Shown: positions 18,436-27,895 of the stretch, in pieces
How positions within the stretch are numbered: position 1 is the stretch's first letter
Layout: each line of letters opens with the position of its first letter
Made by a program: the position numbers and the translations under genes
NCBI RefSeq assembly: GCF_900104135.1
Contig: NZ_FNIV01000003.1
Span: 62,001-126,000, forward strand
Source of the DNA: Halomonas shengliensis
GTDB taxonomy: Bacteria; Pseudomonadota; Gammaproteobacteria; Pseudomonadales; Halomonadaceae
Reading direction: 5' to 3'
Length of the DNA stretch: 64,000 bases
Notes under the pieces: generated by a model
What the model was told of the DNA's origin: nothing
Databases searched by the model: none
The model's input: the letters and a program-made list of their open reading frames with translations, nothing else

Positions 18436-20064
18436 ATGAATCAAATGGGTAGGTACTTTTTCGTCATATCGTTAGGCGTCATGTTGGGCGTGTCCGGCAG
18501 TATAGTCCTGGGAGGCAAGACATTCATCCTGAATGCAGTAGAAACTGCTATTGGAAACGATAGTAGTGAGACTGGGATGGAAGAGAGGGGGGAGCGCGTT
18601 CCCCTTTATTGGGTGGCGCCAATGGATCCCAACTATAAGCGGGACAAGCCTGGAAAATCCCCGATGGGGATGGACCTCGTGCCGGTATATGATGATCAGG
18701 ACCAAGGAGATACTCCCGGGACAGTGAAAATTTCTCCTGATGTCGTCAATAATCTTGGTGTCAAAACAGGCACAGTCGAAAAGGATACCTTTGACACTAC
18801 GGTAAGGACAGTTGGGTATGTCCAATACGATGAAGATAAGTTGGTACATATCCATCCCCGCGTCGAGGGGTGGATAGAAAAGTTATTTGCCAAGTCCGAA
18901 GGGGATCGAGTTACCCAGGGTCAGCCGCTCTACTCGATCTATTCGCCGACGCTCGTGAATGCACAGCAAGAATTGTTGCTTGCAATGAACCGCGGCAACC
19001 AACGTCTGATTTCTGCCGCCTTGGAAAGGCTCCGCGCGTTACAAGTTCCCACTGAAGCCATCCAGAGTCTCAAAGACACACGCCAGGTCAGCCAGACGAT
19101 CATCTTGCGCGCACCTCAGAGTGGCGTTTTGGACAACTTGCAAGTGCGTGAAGGAATGTTCGTGAGCCCGGGAATGAGCATGATGAGTATTGGCGTTCTT
19201 GATCATGTGTGGGCTGTCGGAGAGGTGTTTGAGCGCCAGGCAGCGTTGATCGCTGAGGGAGATGAGGTTCGCATGACTCTTGACTATCTACCCGAACGGG
19301 AGTGGACAGGGGTGGTGGACTATATATACCCAAGTATTGATAGTGAGACGCGTACGGCTCGTGTAAGGATGCGTTTCGCCAACGACGACCTGGCACTGAA
19401 GCCTGGAATGTTTTCTCAGCTGACCATTATGTCCGATACGACGACTGAGGCATTGCAAATACCCCGTGAGGCCTTGATTCGCACCGGAAGCCAGTCGCGT
19501 GTCGTTCTTGCATTGGGTGATGGAAAATTCAAATCGATCGAAGTCGACGTTGGACGCGTGGGTTGGGAAACCGTCGAGATATTATCGGGCCTGGAGGAGG
19601 GCGATCGCATTGTTACGTCGGCTCAGTTCCTTCTGGATTCCGAGTCAAGTCGAACATCAGACTTTCGACGAATGGAGCATAGTGACAGTGCTGAAGAGGC
19701 CGATGATAATTCCCTTGTTGAGACCGTATGGGTGCCAGCACGCATCGAAGATGTCATGCCGGATCATGGCATGGTGACGCTATCCCATGCCCCCATCGCG
19801 GCGTGGAACTGGCCGGCCATGAGCATGGATTTCCAGGTTGCTGATACGGTTAGCCTTGAACAGCTGAAAGACGGTATGGACATCCATGCCGAACTCGAAC
19901 GGATTGCGGAAGACAAAGTCGCTCTACGCGGTGTGCATGTTGACGATGATAAGACTAAAGCACCCAGCGATGAGGGCATGGATCACGGAGAAACCAGTAA
20001 TGCGGAACGCGGCCAGCAAGACGTGATAAGCCATCAAGGCCATGCAACTGGGGAGAGCAAGTAA
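18436..20064 (+). CDS. cusB: RND periplasmic adaptor with N-terminal HMBD and C-terminal CusF-like domain (CusB)
   Basis: 542 residues in three parts. After a membrane anchor, a heavy-metal-binding segment reads YWVAPMDPNYKRDKPGKSPM (about residues 56-75) and GMDLVPVY. The adaptor body has the lipoyl and barrel domains (IHPRVEGWIEKLFAKSEGDR, IILRAPQSGVLDNLQVREGM). From about residue 440 a CusF-like domain follows: MPDHGMVTLSHAPIAAWNWP then MSMDFQV, where Met and Trp are the Cu(I) ligands in CusF. A free-standing CusF is replaced by this fusion. The stop overlaps the cusA start by one base. Confidence 0.92.
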   Translation: MNQMGRYFFVISLGVMLGVSGSIVLGGKTFILNAVETAIGNDSSETGMEERGERVPLYWVAPMDPNYKRDKPGKSPMGMDLVPVYDDQDQGDTPGTVKISPDVVNNLGVKTGTVEKDTFDTTVRTVGYVQYDEDKLVHIHPRVEGWIEKLFAKSEGDRVTQGQPLYSIYSPTLVNAQQELLLAMNRGNQRLISAALERLRALQVPTEAIQSLKDTRQVSQTIILRAPQSGVLDNLQVREGMFVSPGMSMMSIGVLDHVWAVGEVFERQAALIAEGDEVRMTLDYLPEREWTGVVDYIYPSIDSETRTARVRMRFANDDLALKPGMFSQLTIMSDTTTEALQIPREALIRTGSQSRVVLALGDGKFKSIEVDVGRVGWETVEILSGLEEGDRIVTSAQFLLDSESSRTSDFRRMEHSDSAEEADDNSLVETVWVPARIEDVMPDHGMVTLSHAPIAAWNWPAMSMDFQVADTVSLEQLKDGMDIHAELERIAEDKVALRGVHVDDDKTKAPSDEGMDHGETSNAERGQQDVISHQGHATGESK

Positions 20065-23000
20065 TGATTCCTGCGTTGATCCGTTGGTCAATAAGCAACC
20101 GTTTTCTCGTGCTTCTTGCTGCCGTGATTCTGGCGGGGGCGGGAATCTATTCAGTCAAGAATACCCCGATTGATGCTCTACCGGACTTGTCAGATGTGCA
20201 GGTGATCATCAAGACCAACTACCCGGGCCAGGCTCCGCAGGTCGTCGAAGATCAAGTCACCTACCCGCTCACCACGGCCATGCTGTCGGTTCCCGGGGCG
20301 GCAACGGTACGCGGATACTCCTTCTTCGGTGACTCCTACGTATATGTGATTTTTGATGAGGATACCGATCCCTACTGGGCACGCTCTCGTGTGCTGGAGT
20401 ATCTTTCTCAGGTGGCGCCTACGCTACCGGATAGTGCGCGCCCACAGCTTGGCCCAGATGCCACTGGCGTGGGGTGGGTCTATCTCTACGCCCTCATCGA
20501 CAAGACTGGCCAACATGATCTCAGTGAGTTGCGGAGCTTGCAGGACTGGTTTCTGAAGTATGAGCTTCAGACCGTGTCGGGCGTCTCTGAAGTCGCGGCG
20601 CTTGGCGGCATGGTCAAGCAATACCAGGTCGTGGTAGATCCGGAGAAACTGCGTGCCTTCGACATTCCCCTGGCTCACATCCAGACCGCTATACAGCGGG
20701 CCAACCAGGAAGTTGGCGCCTCGGTCGTCGAGATGGCCGAAGCCGAGTACATGGTGCGCGCCACTGGTTATATCCAGAGTCGTGAGGATCTTGCCAGTAT
20801 CCCGCTGGGTGTGGATGACAATGGAACGCCTCTGCTGCTCAAGGATGTCGCCGACATCGGGATGGGGCCCCAGATGCGTCGTGGCATTGCCGAACTGAAC
20901 GGGGAAGGTGAGACCGTCGGCGGCATCGTCGTCATGCGCACAGGAGAGAATGCCCAGAAGACGATCGATGGCGTCAAGGCCAAGCTTGAGCAGCTCCAGT
21001 CCAGCCTGCCGGAGGGGGTGGAGGTCGTGACGGTCTATGACCGTTCAGGCTTGATCGAAAAGGCGGTAGACAACCTGCTGCGTGGCTTGCTCGAGGAGTT
21101 AGCCATCGTAGCCTTGGTATGCGTGCTCTTCCTGTTCCATCTGCGCTCTGCGTTAGTGGCGATGATCAGCTTGCCGATGGGCATTCTCACTGCCTTCATC
21201 ATCATGAACTGGCAGGGCATCAACGCCAACATCATGTCGCTTGCGGGTATCGCCATAGCGATCGGTGCCATGATCGATGGCGCCGTCGTATTGATCGAGA
21301 ATTTGCACAAGCACATGGAGCGTACACCGTTGACGCGTGAGAACCGCTGGAAGGTGGTGGCCGACTCGGCGGTGGAAGTGGGACCGGCTCTTTTCTTCAG
21401 CTTGCTGATCATCACTGTCAGCTTTGTTCCTGTCTTTACCCTCGAGGCCCAAGAGGGGCGAATGTTTTCACCCTTGGCCTTCACCAAGACCTATGCCATG
21501 GCAGCCAGTGCCGGGCTGGCGGTCACCTTGGTTCCGGTGCTGATGGGCTATTTCATCCGCGGCCGCGTACTTCCTGAGCACAAGAATCCGGTCAATCGAC
21601 TGCTGGTCGGGGTCTACATGCCGGTACTCAAGGCGGTATTGAGATTCCCAAAGACGACCATCGCCCTGGTGCTAGCGATAACCCTGGTAGGTTTCTGGCC
21701 GGTCAGCAAGATTGGCAGCGAGTTTATTCCACCCCTGGATGAAGGCGACTTGATGTACATGCCGACCACTTATCCAGGGCTGTCGATCGGCAAGGCGCGG
21801 GAGCTCCTTCAGCAGACCGATAAACTGATTGCCAGCGTACCGGAGGTGGACACGGTGTTTGGCAAGATCGGACGGGCCGACACGGCTACCGACCCTGCGC
21901 CGCTGACCATGATCGAAACATTCATTCAGCTCAAACCGCGGGAAGAGTGGCGAGAGGGGATGACCACCGACAAGCTCAAGAAGGAACTCGACAGCCTGGT
22001 GCGGATACCGGGGGTATCCAATGCCTGGGTGATGCCGATTTCGACGCGCATCGATATGCTGGCGACCGGGATCAAGACGCCGGTGGGCATCAAGGTGGGC
22101 GGAGAAGATCTCAAGCAGATTCAGTCCATCGGACAGCAGCTGGAGACGATCCTTAGCGATGTTCCTGGTACCGCTTCGGTCTATTCCGAGCGGGTGGCCG
22201 GAGGTCGCTATATCAAGGTTGATATCAACCGCGCTCAGGCGGCGCGCTATGGCCTGAACATTGCCGACGTGCAACAAGTGGTGGCGACCGCTATCGGTGG
22301 TCAGAACATTACTCAGACCATCGAGGGATTGGAGCGCTACCCGGTCAACCTGCGCTACCCACAGGATTACCGGGACTCCCCCGAGCGGCTGGCCGAGCTG
22401 CCGATCGTCACCGCCAATGGGCAGCGTATCGCGCTAGCAGACGTGGCGGACATCTACGTGGAGGACGGTCCACCGGCGATCAAGAGCGAAAACGCACGCC
22501 CTAACGGTTGGACCTTCGTGGATATCGAGGGTGTGGATGTCGGCACCTACGTGCAGCGCGCCATGGATGTCGTGGCGGAGGAGCTCGAGCTACCCACCGG
22601 ATATTCGGTGACGTGGTCCGGGCAATATGAATACATGCTGCGTGCCAAGGAGAAGCTGAGCTATGTGGTGCCTTTCACGTTGGCCATCATCGTGATCCTG
22701 CTCTACATGAGCTTCAAGCGCTTCAGTGAGGTAGCCATCATCATGGGCACGCTACCACTGGCCATGGTAGGAGCCATCTGGCTGATGTATCTGCTGGGCT
22801 ATAACTTCTCCGTGGCCGTGGGAGTGGGGTTTATCGCTCTGGCCGGGGTGGCAGTCGAGATCGGAGTGATCATGCTCGTATATCTCAACCAGGCCTATCA
22901 GCAGATGCTCGAGCGCTGCCAACACAAGGGAGTACAACCCCGTCGGGAGACTCTTCGCCACGCCGTGCTGCACGGTGCTGCTCTCAGGGTGAGACCGGTA

Positions 23001-23189
23001 ATGATGACATCGGTCTCGACCATTGCCGGTCTTCTGCCACTGATGTACAGCTCCGGCACGGGTTCCGAGGTGGTCAGCCGCATTGCGGCCCCGATGGTGG
23101 GGGGGATGTTGAGCGCAGTGATACTGACGCTTCTGGTGTTGCCCTGTGTCTACTACCTGTGGAAATGCCGCCATGTGAATCATGCATAA
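20064..23189 (+). CDS. cusA: Heavy-metal RND efflux pump (CusA/CzcA family)
   Basis: 1,041 residues, full length for the HME-RND family. It has twelve membrane helices and two large periplasmic loops. Recognisable elements include NTPIDALPDLSDVQVIIKTN near the N-terminus, the helix-4 proton-relay region IAIGAMIDGAVVLIENLHKH, and MPISTRIDMLATGIKTPVGI, which contains the Met corresponding to the periplasmic Cu/Ag site of CusA. With CusC and CusB it would pump Cu(I)/Ag(I) from periplasm to outside. The monovalent-metal assignment is inferred from the Met residue and the CusF domain on the adaptor. Confidence 0.93.
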   Translation: MIPALIRWSISNRFLVLLAAVILAGAGIYSVKNTPIDALPDLSDVQVIIKTNYPGQAPQVVEDQVTYPLTTAMLSVPGAATVRGYSFFGDSYVYVIFDEDTDPYWARSRVLEYLSQVAPTLPDSARPQLGPDATGVGWVYLYALIDKTGQHDLSELRSLQDWFLKYELQTVSGVSEVAALGGMVKQYQVVVDPEKLRAFDIPLAHIQTAIQRANQEVGASVVEMAEAEYMVRATGYIQSREDLASIPLGVDDNGTPLLLKDVADIGMGPQMRRGIAELNGEGETVGGIVVMRTGENAQKTIDGVKAKLEQLQSSLPEGVEVVTVYDRSGLIEKAVDNLLRGLLEELAIVALVCVLFLFHLRSALVAMISLPMGILTAFIIMNWQGINANIMSLAGIAIAIGAMIDGAVVLIENLHKHMERTPLTRENRWKVVADSAVEVGPALFFSLLIITVSFVPVFTLEAQEGRMFSPLAFTKTYAMAASAGLAVTLVPVLMGYFIRGRVLPEHKNPVNRLLVGVYMPVLKAVLRFPKTTIALVLAITLVGFWPVSKIGSEFIPPLDEGDLMYMPTTYPGLSIGKARELLQQTDKLIASVPEVDTVFGKIGRADTATDPAPLTMIETFIQLKPREEWREGMTTDKLKKELDSLVRIPGVSNAWVMPISTRIDMLATGIKTPVGIKVGGEDLKQIQSIGQQLETILSDVPGTASVYSERVAGGRYIKVDINRAQAARYGLNIADVQQVVATAIGGQNITQTIEGLERYPVNLRYPQDYRDSPERLAELPIVTANGQRIALADVADIYVEDGPPAIKSENARPNGWTFVDIEGVDVGTYVQRAMDVVAEELELPTGYSVTWSGQYEYMLRAKEKLSYVVPFTLAIIVILLYMSFKRFSEVAIIMGTLPLAMVGAIWLMYLLGYNFSVAVGVGFIALAGVAVEIGVIMLVYLNQAYQQMLERCQHKGVQPRRETLRHAVLHGAALRVRPVMMTSVSTIAGLLPLMYSSGTGSEVVSRIAAPMVGGMLSAVILTLLVLPCVYYLWKCRHVNHA

Positions 23190-23345
23190 CGTCAGGATCG
23201 ACAAGGCTGGGTGGCACATTCTAGATAATCGAATGCAGTATCTCGCGAGCACCCAGCCTAACACGAATCGTCAGTGGTACTCGATGTGAGGTACACCAGC
23301 GATGCCCCCTGGCGTTAGGTTGAATTTGCACTTCGTGAGTCAAGA

Positions 23346-23361
23346 TTCAGCTTGTATTCAG
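23346..23361 (+). promoter_or_regulatory. TTCAG-N6-TTCAG box upstream of lgt
   Basis: TTCAG at 23346 and 23357, followed by GCCAT, 107 bp before the lgt ATG. It has the same 11-bp period as the copper-gene boxes. The surrounding 280-bp gap (23190-23468) holds no gene. Confidence 0.5.
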
Positions 23362-23468
23362 GCCATGAGGCTATGCTGGTAGATAAGAGAGCACGCTTGG
23401 CTATTCGCTAACCCGCTGGCGTAGCGTCGAACGGTTCATAGAAGCTTGAAGGTCGCGAGGAAATTGCC

Positions 23469-24278
23469 ATGATTGCGTACCCACAGATCGATCCAGTGGC
23501 ATTCTCCCTCGGACCGGTACAGCTACATTGGTATGGCCTAATGTACGTGGTGGGGCTGACGGCCGCATGGTGGCTGGGGCGGCGGCGAGCGCACCGCCTC
23601 GGCCTGACCCACGATGATATCGGTGACCTGATCTTCTATGGCGCTCTGGGCGTCATCATCGGCGGCCGCCTGGGCTTCGTGTTGTTCTATGGGCTCGATC
23701 AGCTCCTGACCAACCCCTTGTGGCTGTTCATGGTCTGGGAAGGGGGCATGAGTTTCCATGGGGGCCTGGCCGGCGTACTGATCGCCGCGTGGCTGTTCGC
23801 TCGCCGTCACCGCCTGGCCTACCTTCAGCTGACCGATTTCATCGCCCCGCTGGTGCCGATCGGTCTGGGGGCAGGGCGTCTGGGCAACTTCATCAATCAC
23901 GAGTTGCCGGGGAGGGCCAGCGAAGTGCCCTGGGCGATGATCTTCCCTCCCATGCTGGGCTTGGGGCCTGAACCCCGACATCCATCAGCACTCTACGAGT
24001 TTGTCCTGGAGGGTGTGGTGCTGTTTGTCGTGTTGTGGTGGGTGTCACGGAAACCGCAAACTCAAGGGCTTATCTCGGGTCTATTCCTGCTTCTGTATGG
24101 CACCTTCCGTTTCATCGTGGAGTTTGTGCGCTTACCCGATCCTCAATTGGGCTTCATCGCCTTTGATTGGCTCACTATGGGACAGTTGTTGACGGTACCA
24201 ATGTTGGCAGCAGGTGCGTTCCTGGTCACCACTGCACGTCGTAGTCAGCGAACCATGGGTGCTACATCAGACCGGTAA
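23469..24278 (+). CDS. lgt: Prolipoprotein diacylglyceryl transferase (Lgt), accessory copy
   Basis: 269 residues, seven membrane segments, full family length. Signature segments are [11 protein letters not shown] and [18 protein letters not shown], holding the His, Arg and Asn residues needed to transfer diacylglycerol from phosphatidylglycerol to the lipobox Cys of prolipoproteins. Lgt is normally a housekeeping gene beside thyA. Here it lies between a copper RND system and small metal-associated genes, so it is probably a second copy. Together with the lspA at 28796 it would provide accessory lipoprotein maturation. Confidence 0.93.
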   Translation: MIAYPQIDPVAFSLGPVQLHWYGLMYVVGLTAAWWLGRRRAHRLGLTHDDIGDLIFYGALGVIIGGRLGFVLFYGLDQLLTNPLWLFMVWEGGMSFHGGLAGVLIAAWLFARRHRLAYLQLTDFIAPLVPIGLGAGRLGNFINHELPGRASEVPWAMIFPPMLGLGPEPRHPSALYEFVLEGVVLFVVLWWVSRKPQTQGLISGLFLLLYGTFRFIVEFVRLPDPQLGFIAFDWLTMGQLLTVPMLAAGAFLVTTARRSQRTMGATSDR

Positions 24279-24353
24279 GCAAGACAAGTGATGTGAGACA
24301 TGGCAATAATATTGGAAGAACGTTAACGATATTACAGTACGAGGAGAATTCTC

Positions 24354-24692
24354 ATGGCACACAGAGAGCATCGGTTGGGAGTTTCTGAAACGACCTTGGT
24401 GAACCGACACTTAAAGCTTGATTCCAGCGATCTGGATGCGGTGAAAGCGGCTGTTGCAGATATTGATGAGCTATACGGGCTAGACAGTGTTTCGTTCGAT
24501 GAGAAGAAACGAAAGCTTCACCTGGCCTATGATGCCTCACGTCTCTGCCTCGACTGCGTCGAAGATATTCTCGACAAATATGCGGTAGAAATCAGTCGTG
24601 GTTGGTGGAACCGCTTCAAGGAGGAGCATTATCGATTTGTCGATCAGAATGTGAAGGACAACGCCAAGAAGGAGCCTTGGAGCTGCCATTGA
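24354..24692 (+). CDS. Small HMA-like-fold protein, unknown function
   Basis: 112 residues with a strong GAGGAGA ribosome site. The core (LKLDSSDLDAVKAAVADIDE, then GLDSVSFDEKKRKLHLAYDA) suggests the beta-alpha-beta ferredoxin-like fold of heavy-metal-associated domains. The classical GMTCxxC is absent; a CLDC motif occurs later, in SRLCLDCVEDILDKY, followed by a basic/aromatic tail (RGWWNRFKEEHYRF). It could be a soluble metal chaperone, which is inference. It lies 75 bp after lgt, probably in one transcript with it. Confidence 0.65.
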   Translation: MAHREHRLGVSETTLVNRHLKLDSSDLDAVKAAVADIDELYGLDSVSFDEKKRKLHLAYDASRLCLDCVEDILDKYAVEISRGWWNRFKEEHYRFVDQNVKDNAKKEPWSCH

Positions 24693-24738
24693 ATGGTAGT
24701 CATAACCGCGCATGGGCTAGCCTTGAGGTGAACACTGC

Positions 24739-25212
24739 ATGAAGCTACGCTTACTCCGCTCGGCGCCGGAGCTTCATGTAGCGCTCTTTGCCTTTCTGCT
24801 GAATCTGCCCTGGGAGTTTCTACAGGTTCCGTTGTATGCGGGCATGCCTGTGATGCCACATTGGGAAGCCGTGCAGGCTTGTACCCAGGCGGCCCTTGGC
24901 GATGTGGTGATCGCGTTGATGGCGTATTGGTCGGTGGCTGTATGGTATCGACGTCGTGACTGGCTTCGGGTCTATGGAGCGAAGGAGTGCGTGGGCTTCG
25001 TGCTGGTGGCTATCGGTATCACGGTGGCGATGGAGTGGCACGCTACGCTTGTCAGTCAACGCTGGGAGTATGCGCAGCTGATGCCCCGTGTGCCGTGGTT
25101 GGGCACGGGCCTCTCGCCGTTACTACAGTGGTTGATCTTGCCGCCGTTGATGCTGTGGATGGCGCGTCGTCATCGGTTAGGTTCGGAGGTTGTATCCAAA
25201 GAAAATAATTGA
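24739..25212 (+). CDS. Conserved integral membrane protein, unknown function
   Basis: 157 residues with about four membrane helices: ALFAFLLNLPWEFLQVPLYA, DVVIALMAYWSVAVW, ECVGFVLVAIGITVAMEW and LLQWLILPPLMLWMA. Trp, Glu and His in or next to the membrane (PWEF, EWHATL) are notable. It follows the HMA-like gene after 46 bp on the same strand. I do not recognise a characterised family. Confidence 0.7.
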   Translation: MKLRLLRSAPELHVALFAFLLNLPWEFLQVPLYAGMPVMPHWEAVQACTQAALGDVVIALMAYWSVAVWYRRRDWLRVYGAKECVGFVLVAIGITVAMEWHATLVSQRWEYAQLMPRVPWLGTGLSPLLQWLILPPLMLWMARRHRLGSEVVSKENN

Positions 25213-25348
25213 CTATTGGGTAGCACATAGGTTCTACACTTTGATTTCAATGTATCTAACCACACTCTACCATTTGTCATCTGGTGAGTCTCAGAGCGTC
25301 AAGAGGGCTTTCGGTAGGGTCTGGTTTCATTCACCCAGGAGAGAGGTG

Positions 25349-26686
25349 ATGGAGTCTATGGATAGAACGCCACAGTACAAGCAGAATAGCCTCTCACTGG
25401 TCGGTGCGATTGCCTTAGGGACCGGGGTCATGATTGGCGCTGGTATTTTTGCTTTGACGGGACAGATGGCCGAGATGACGGGAGTGCTTTTCCCGTTAGC
25501 CTTCTTGTCAGCGGCACTAATCGTCTCTTTCAGTGCTTATTCCTACGTGAAAATGTCCAATGCCTATCCGTCAGCTGGTGGTATTGGCATGTACCTCAGC
25601 AAGGCTTATGGACCAACTCTGACCACCGCTTTCCATGCGCTTTTAATGTATTTCTCCATGGTGATAGCACAAAGCTTTTTGGCGAGAACCTTTGGGTCCT
25701 ACACGCTAGAGCTTTTCGATTTTGGGGATAGGTCACTGCTTGTCCCCTTATTGGGTGTTGCGCTGCTGATATCTGCATTTTTATTAAACCTCTCCGCCAA
25801 CAAGCTGATTCAGGGTGTTGCGTCAGTACTCGGGTTCATAAAAATTGGTGGGATCATCTTGTTCGGGGTCGTCGGTGTCATCATCGCCGACTCGGTCGGC
25901 ATGGAAACCTCGGCGTCGACGCCCGAGGGATCTCTGTCAGGCTTTCTAGGAGCAACCGCGTTGGGGATCCTGGCCTTCAAGGGGTTCACGACGATCACCA
26001 ATAGTGGTTCAGAGATAAAAGATCCCCATCGCAACGTCGGCAGGGCGATCATGATCTCGATCGCCCTGTGTGTGGTGATCTATGCGCTGGTGGGCTTCGC
26101 TGTCGCCAGTAATCTGTCGCTGAGCGAGATAATCGAAACGAAAGATTATTCGTTGGCGGCTGCTGCGCGTCCTGCGCTGGGGGAGGCCGCCGTCTGGTTC
26201 ACCGTCATTCTCGCCATGCTGGCCACCGCGGGTGGTATCATTGCCAGTATATTTGCGGTATCACGCATGTTGGCAATGCTGACGGAAATGAAGCTGGTGC
26301 CACATCGCCACTTTCATATGCCAGGCAGTATCCAGAAGCATACCTTGGTCTATACGGTCGTGCTTGGCTTGATCTTAACGGCATTCTTTGACCTCAGTCG
26401 TATCGCTGCGCTTGGAATCATTTTCTATTTGATTATGGATATAGGTATTCATTGGGGGGTATTGCGTCATCTGCGTAATGAAGTTGGTGCAAGCGCAACG
26501 GTGCTAGTGATTGCTATACTCCTGGATGTAGCCGTGTTGGTAGGCTTTCTTTGGGTCAAGGCTACGACAGATTATTTAGTGTTAATTGTTGCTCTCGTTG
26601 TGATGGTGGCAATCTTGATTGTCGAGCGACTCTTTATCTCTCGCAAAGGAGTCTCAAGTTTAGACGACAGAACTCATTCACATTGA
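25349..26686 (+). CDS. APC-superfamily amino-acid/polyamine permease
   Basis: About 445 residues with twelve membrane helices. The N-terminal APC signature is SLVGAIALGTGVMIGAGIFAL, the unwound helix-1 substrate site, followed by YSYVKMSNAYPSAGGIGMYL. The conserved GFTTITNSGSEIKDPHRNVG loop comes later. I chose the ATG at 25349 because GGAGAG lies just upstream; the frame is open to 25190 but those residues look non-native. It probably imports amino acids or amines by H+ symport; the substrate cannot be read. It sits 18 bp before a small helical-protein gene. Confidence 0.85.
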   Translation: MESMDRTPQYKQNSLSLVGAIALGTGVMIGAGIFALTGQMAEMTGVLFPLAFLSAALIVSFSAYSYVKMSNAYPSAGGIGMYLSKAYGPTLTTAFHALLMYFSMVIAQSFLARTFGSYTLELFDFGDRSLLVPLLGVALLISAFLLNLSANKLIQGVASVLGFIKIGGIILFGVVGVIIADSVGMETSASTPEGSLSGFLGATALGILAFKGFTTITNSGSEIKDPHRNVGRAIMISIALCVVIYALVGFAVASNLSLSEIIETKDYSLAAAARPALGEAAVWFTVILAMLATAGGIIASIFAVSRMLAMLTEMKLVPHRHFHMPGSIQKHTLVYTVVLGLILTAFFDLSRIAALGIIFYLIMDIGIHWGVLRHLRNEVGASATVLVIAILLDVAVLVGFLWVKATTDYLVLIVALVVMVAILIVERLFISRKGVSSLDDRTHSH

Positions 26687-26704
26687 TGTTGAAGGGTGGG
26701 GATC

Positions 26705-27163
26705 ATGGAGATACGGACATTTGGTGACCTGATTGACTGGACGCGGCAGCTTCATGAGCATTTGGCACGTTGTCTCTCTCACTGTGCCGATCATAATGAA
26801 GAAGAGCGTGCCAAGATGCTTCTTAATTATCTGGCAGCTCATGAGAATGAGATGGAGTATGTTGTTGGTGAGTTAAAAAATCGAGCGGATCCCAAAGCAT
26901 TGAATACCTATGTGTATGATTATCTGGAGCACAAGCCGATCCGGACGCATCGGACCTGTGATGCCCCCTATGCCGCGCTGGGTTTCAATGAGATCTGCCG
27001 GGAGATTTTTGATTTCCATGATCAAGTGACGGATCTTTATCGTACCTTGGTGGGCAAGGCGGAGATTCCTGAAGCAAGGGAGTTACTTGAATCCCTTCTT
27101 GAACTGGAACAGCACGAAGCGATGCGCCTTGTTCGGCAGACTGGGAGGATGGACGATCTGTAA
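26705..27163 (+). CDS. Four-helix, ferritin/hemerythrin-like small protein (paralogue of 47402)
   Basis: 152 residues, all-helical. Repeated His/Glu patterns (DWTRQLHEHL, AAHENEMEYVV, REIFDFHDQV, LELEQHEAMRL) suggest a bundle that could hold a di-iron or other metal centre. The ATG at 26705 matches the start of its paralogue at 47402-47860, which shares FHDLIDWTRQLH, ADPKALNTWVYDYL and LEEHEAMRL. The paralogue lies next to PHA and phosphotransacylase genes; this copy follows a permease. Function unknown; the metal-bundle reading is inference. Confidence 0.7.
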   Translation: MEIRTFGDLIDWTRQLHEHLARCLSHCADHNEEERAKMLLNYLAAHENEMEYVVGELKNRADPKALNTYVYDYLEHKPIRTHRTCDAPYAALGFNEICREIFDFHDQVTDLYRTLVGKAEIPEARELLESLLELEQHEAMRLVRQTGRMDDL

Positions 27164-27392
27164 GAAAATGATGTCTGGATCTGTTATAGCTGCCTGATCG
27201 CCACCCTCGGCATAACATCTGTCCTGACTGTTCCTAAAGTAACGTACCAGAACGGCATCGGCATTGCGTGTCTGGCACCGATGCCGATTGTCCTGTTTTT
27301 TATATGGGTAAGCGGATTAAATGGTTGATCTTACCTTTGCATGAGAGTGAGACAGACCGGCATCTCATCGGATTATCTGGTTGATGCTTCAC

Positions 27393-27800
27393 CTACTGCT
27401 GGTGCATGTTTCCTTCGCTAATTCCAGCAAGAACCCCACACGCCTCAACTTCCCGGTCATCGTTGCAACTCGCTCTCAGTGAAACGAGTTGTTTCTCAAG
27501 CGCTTGCAGAGCGGTTATCTGCGACCGCACATGAGAGATGTGATCATCGAGCAAGGCGTTGACGGCGGTACAAGGCTGATGAGGGTCGTCCTGATAGCTC
27601 TGTAGTTCGTGAATCTCAGCCAGTGACAGGCCCAGGATTCTGCAGCGACGGATGAAGGCCAGCCCCTCACCATGCTTCTCGGTATAGACACGGTAACCGT
27701 TGTCCTGCCGATCAGGCGGCGGCAACAAGCCCTGCTGTTCATAGAAGCGGATCGTCTGTGTTTCGACCCCTACCAACTGCGCCAACTGACCAATGCGCAT
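27393..27800 (-). CDS. MerR-family regulator, PbrR/CadR type
   Basis: 135 residues from an ATG behind a perfect AGGAGG. The N-terminal helix-turn-helix is MRIGQLAQLVGVETQTIRFY. The metal-site cysteines are Cys77, Cys112 and Cys121; the 35- and 9-residue spacings are those of PbrR-type lead sensors (CadR differs slightly at the third Cys). It is transcribed divergently from the cation transporter and would bind the 19-bp-spacer promoter between them, activating it with Pb(II) or Cd(II). It is a passenger gene of the ISL3 element. Confidence 0.88.
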   Translation of the reverse strand: MRIGQLAQLVGVETQTIRFYEQQGLLPPPDRQDNGYRVYTEKHGEGLAFIRRCRILGLSLAEIHELQSYQDDPHQPCTAVNALLDDHISHVRSQITALQALEKQLVSLRASCNDDREVEACGVLAGISEGNMHQQ

Positions 27801-27831
27801 CAGCCTCCTCCCCAACGGATTCTTTACTCTA

Positions 27832-27862
27832 TTGACCTTATAGTAGCTTTATAGTTTTAAAT
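27832..27862 (+). promoter_or_regulatory. MerR-type operator/promoter for the cation transporter
   Basis: A -35 TTGACC (27832-27837) and -10 TTAAAT (27857-27862) are 19 bp apart, the overlong spacer that MerR-family activators untwist. An imperfect dyad (CTTATAG..CTTTATAG) fills the spacer. The minus-strand regulator starts 32 bp to the left. Confidence 0.75.
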
Positions 27863-27895
27863 GGTACCACAACATTGTTCAAGTGGAGTCGTATC

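Noticed and set aside
23190..23468. Possible gene between cusA and lgt
   Set aside because: No open frame of credible length; only the TTCAG box is notable.
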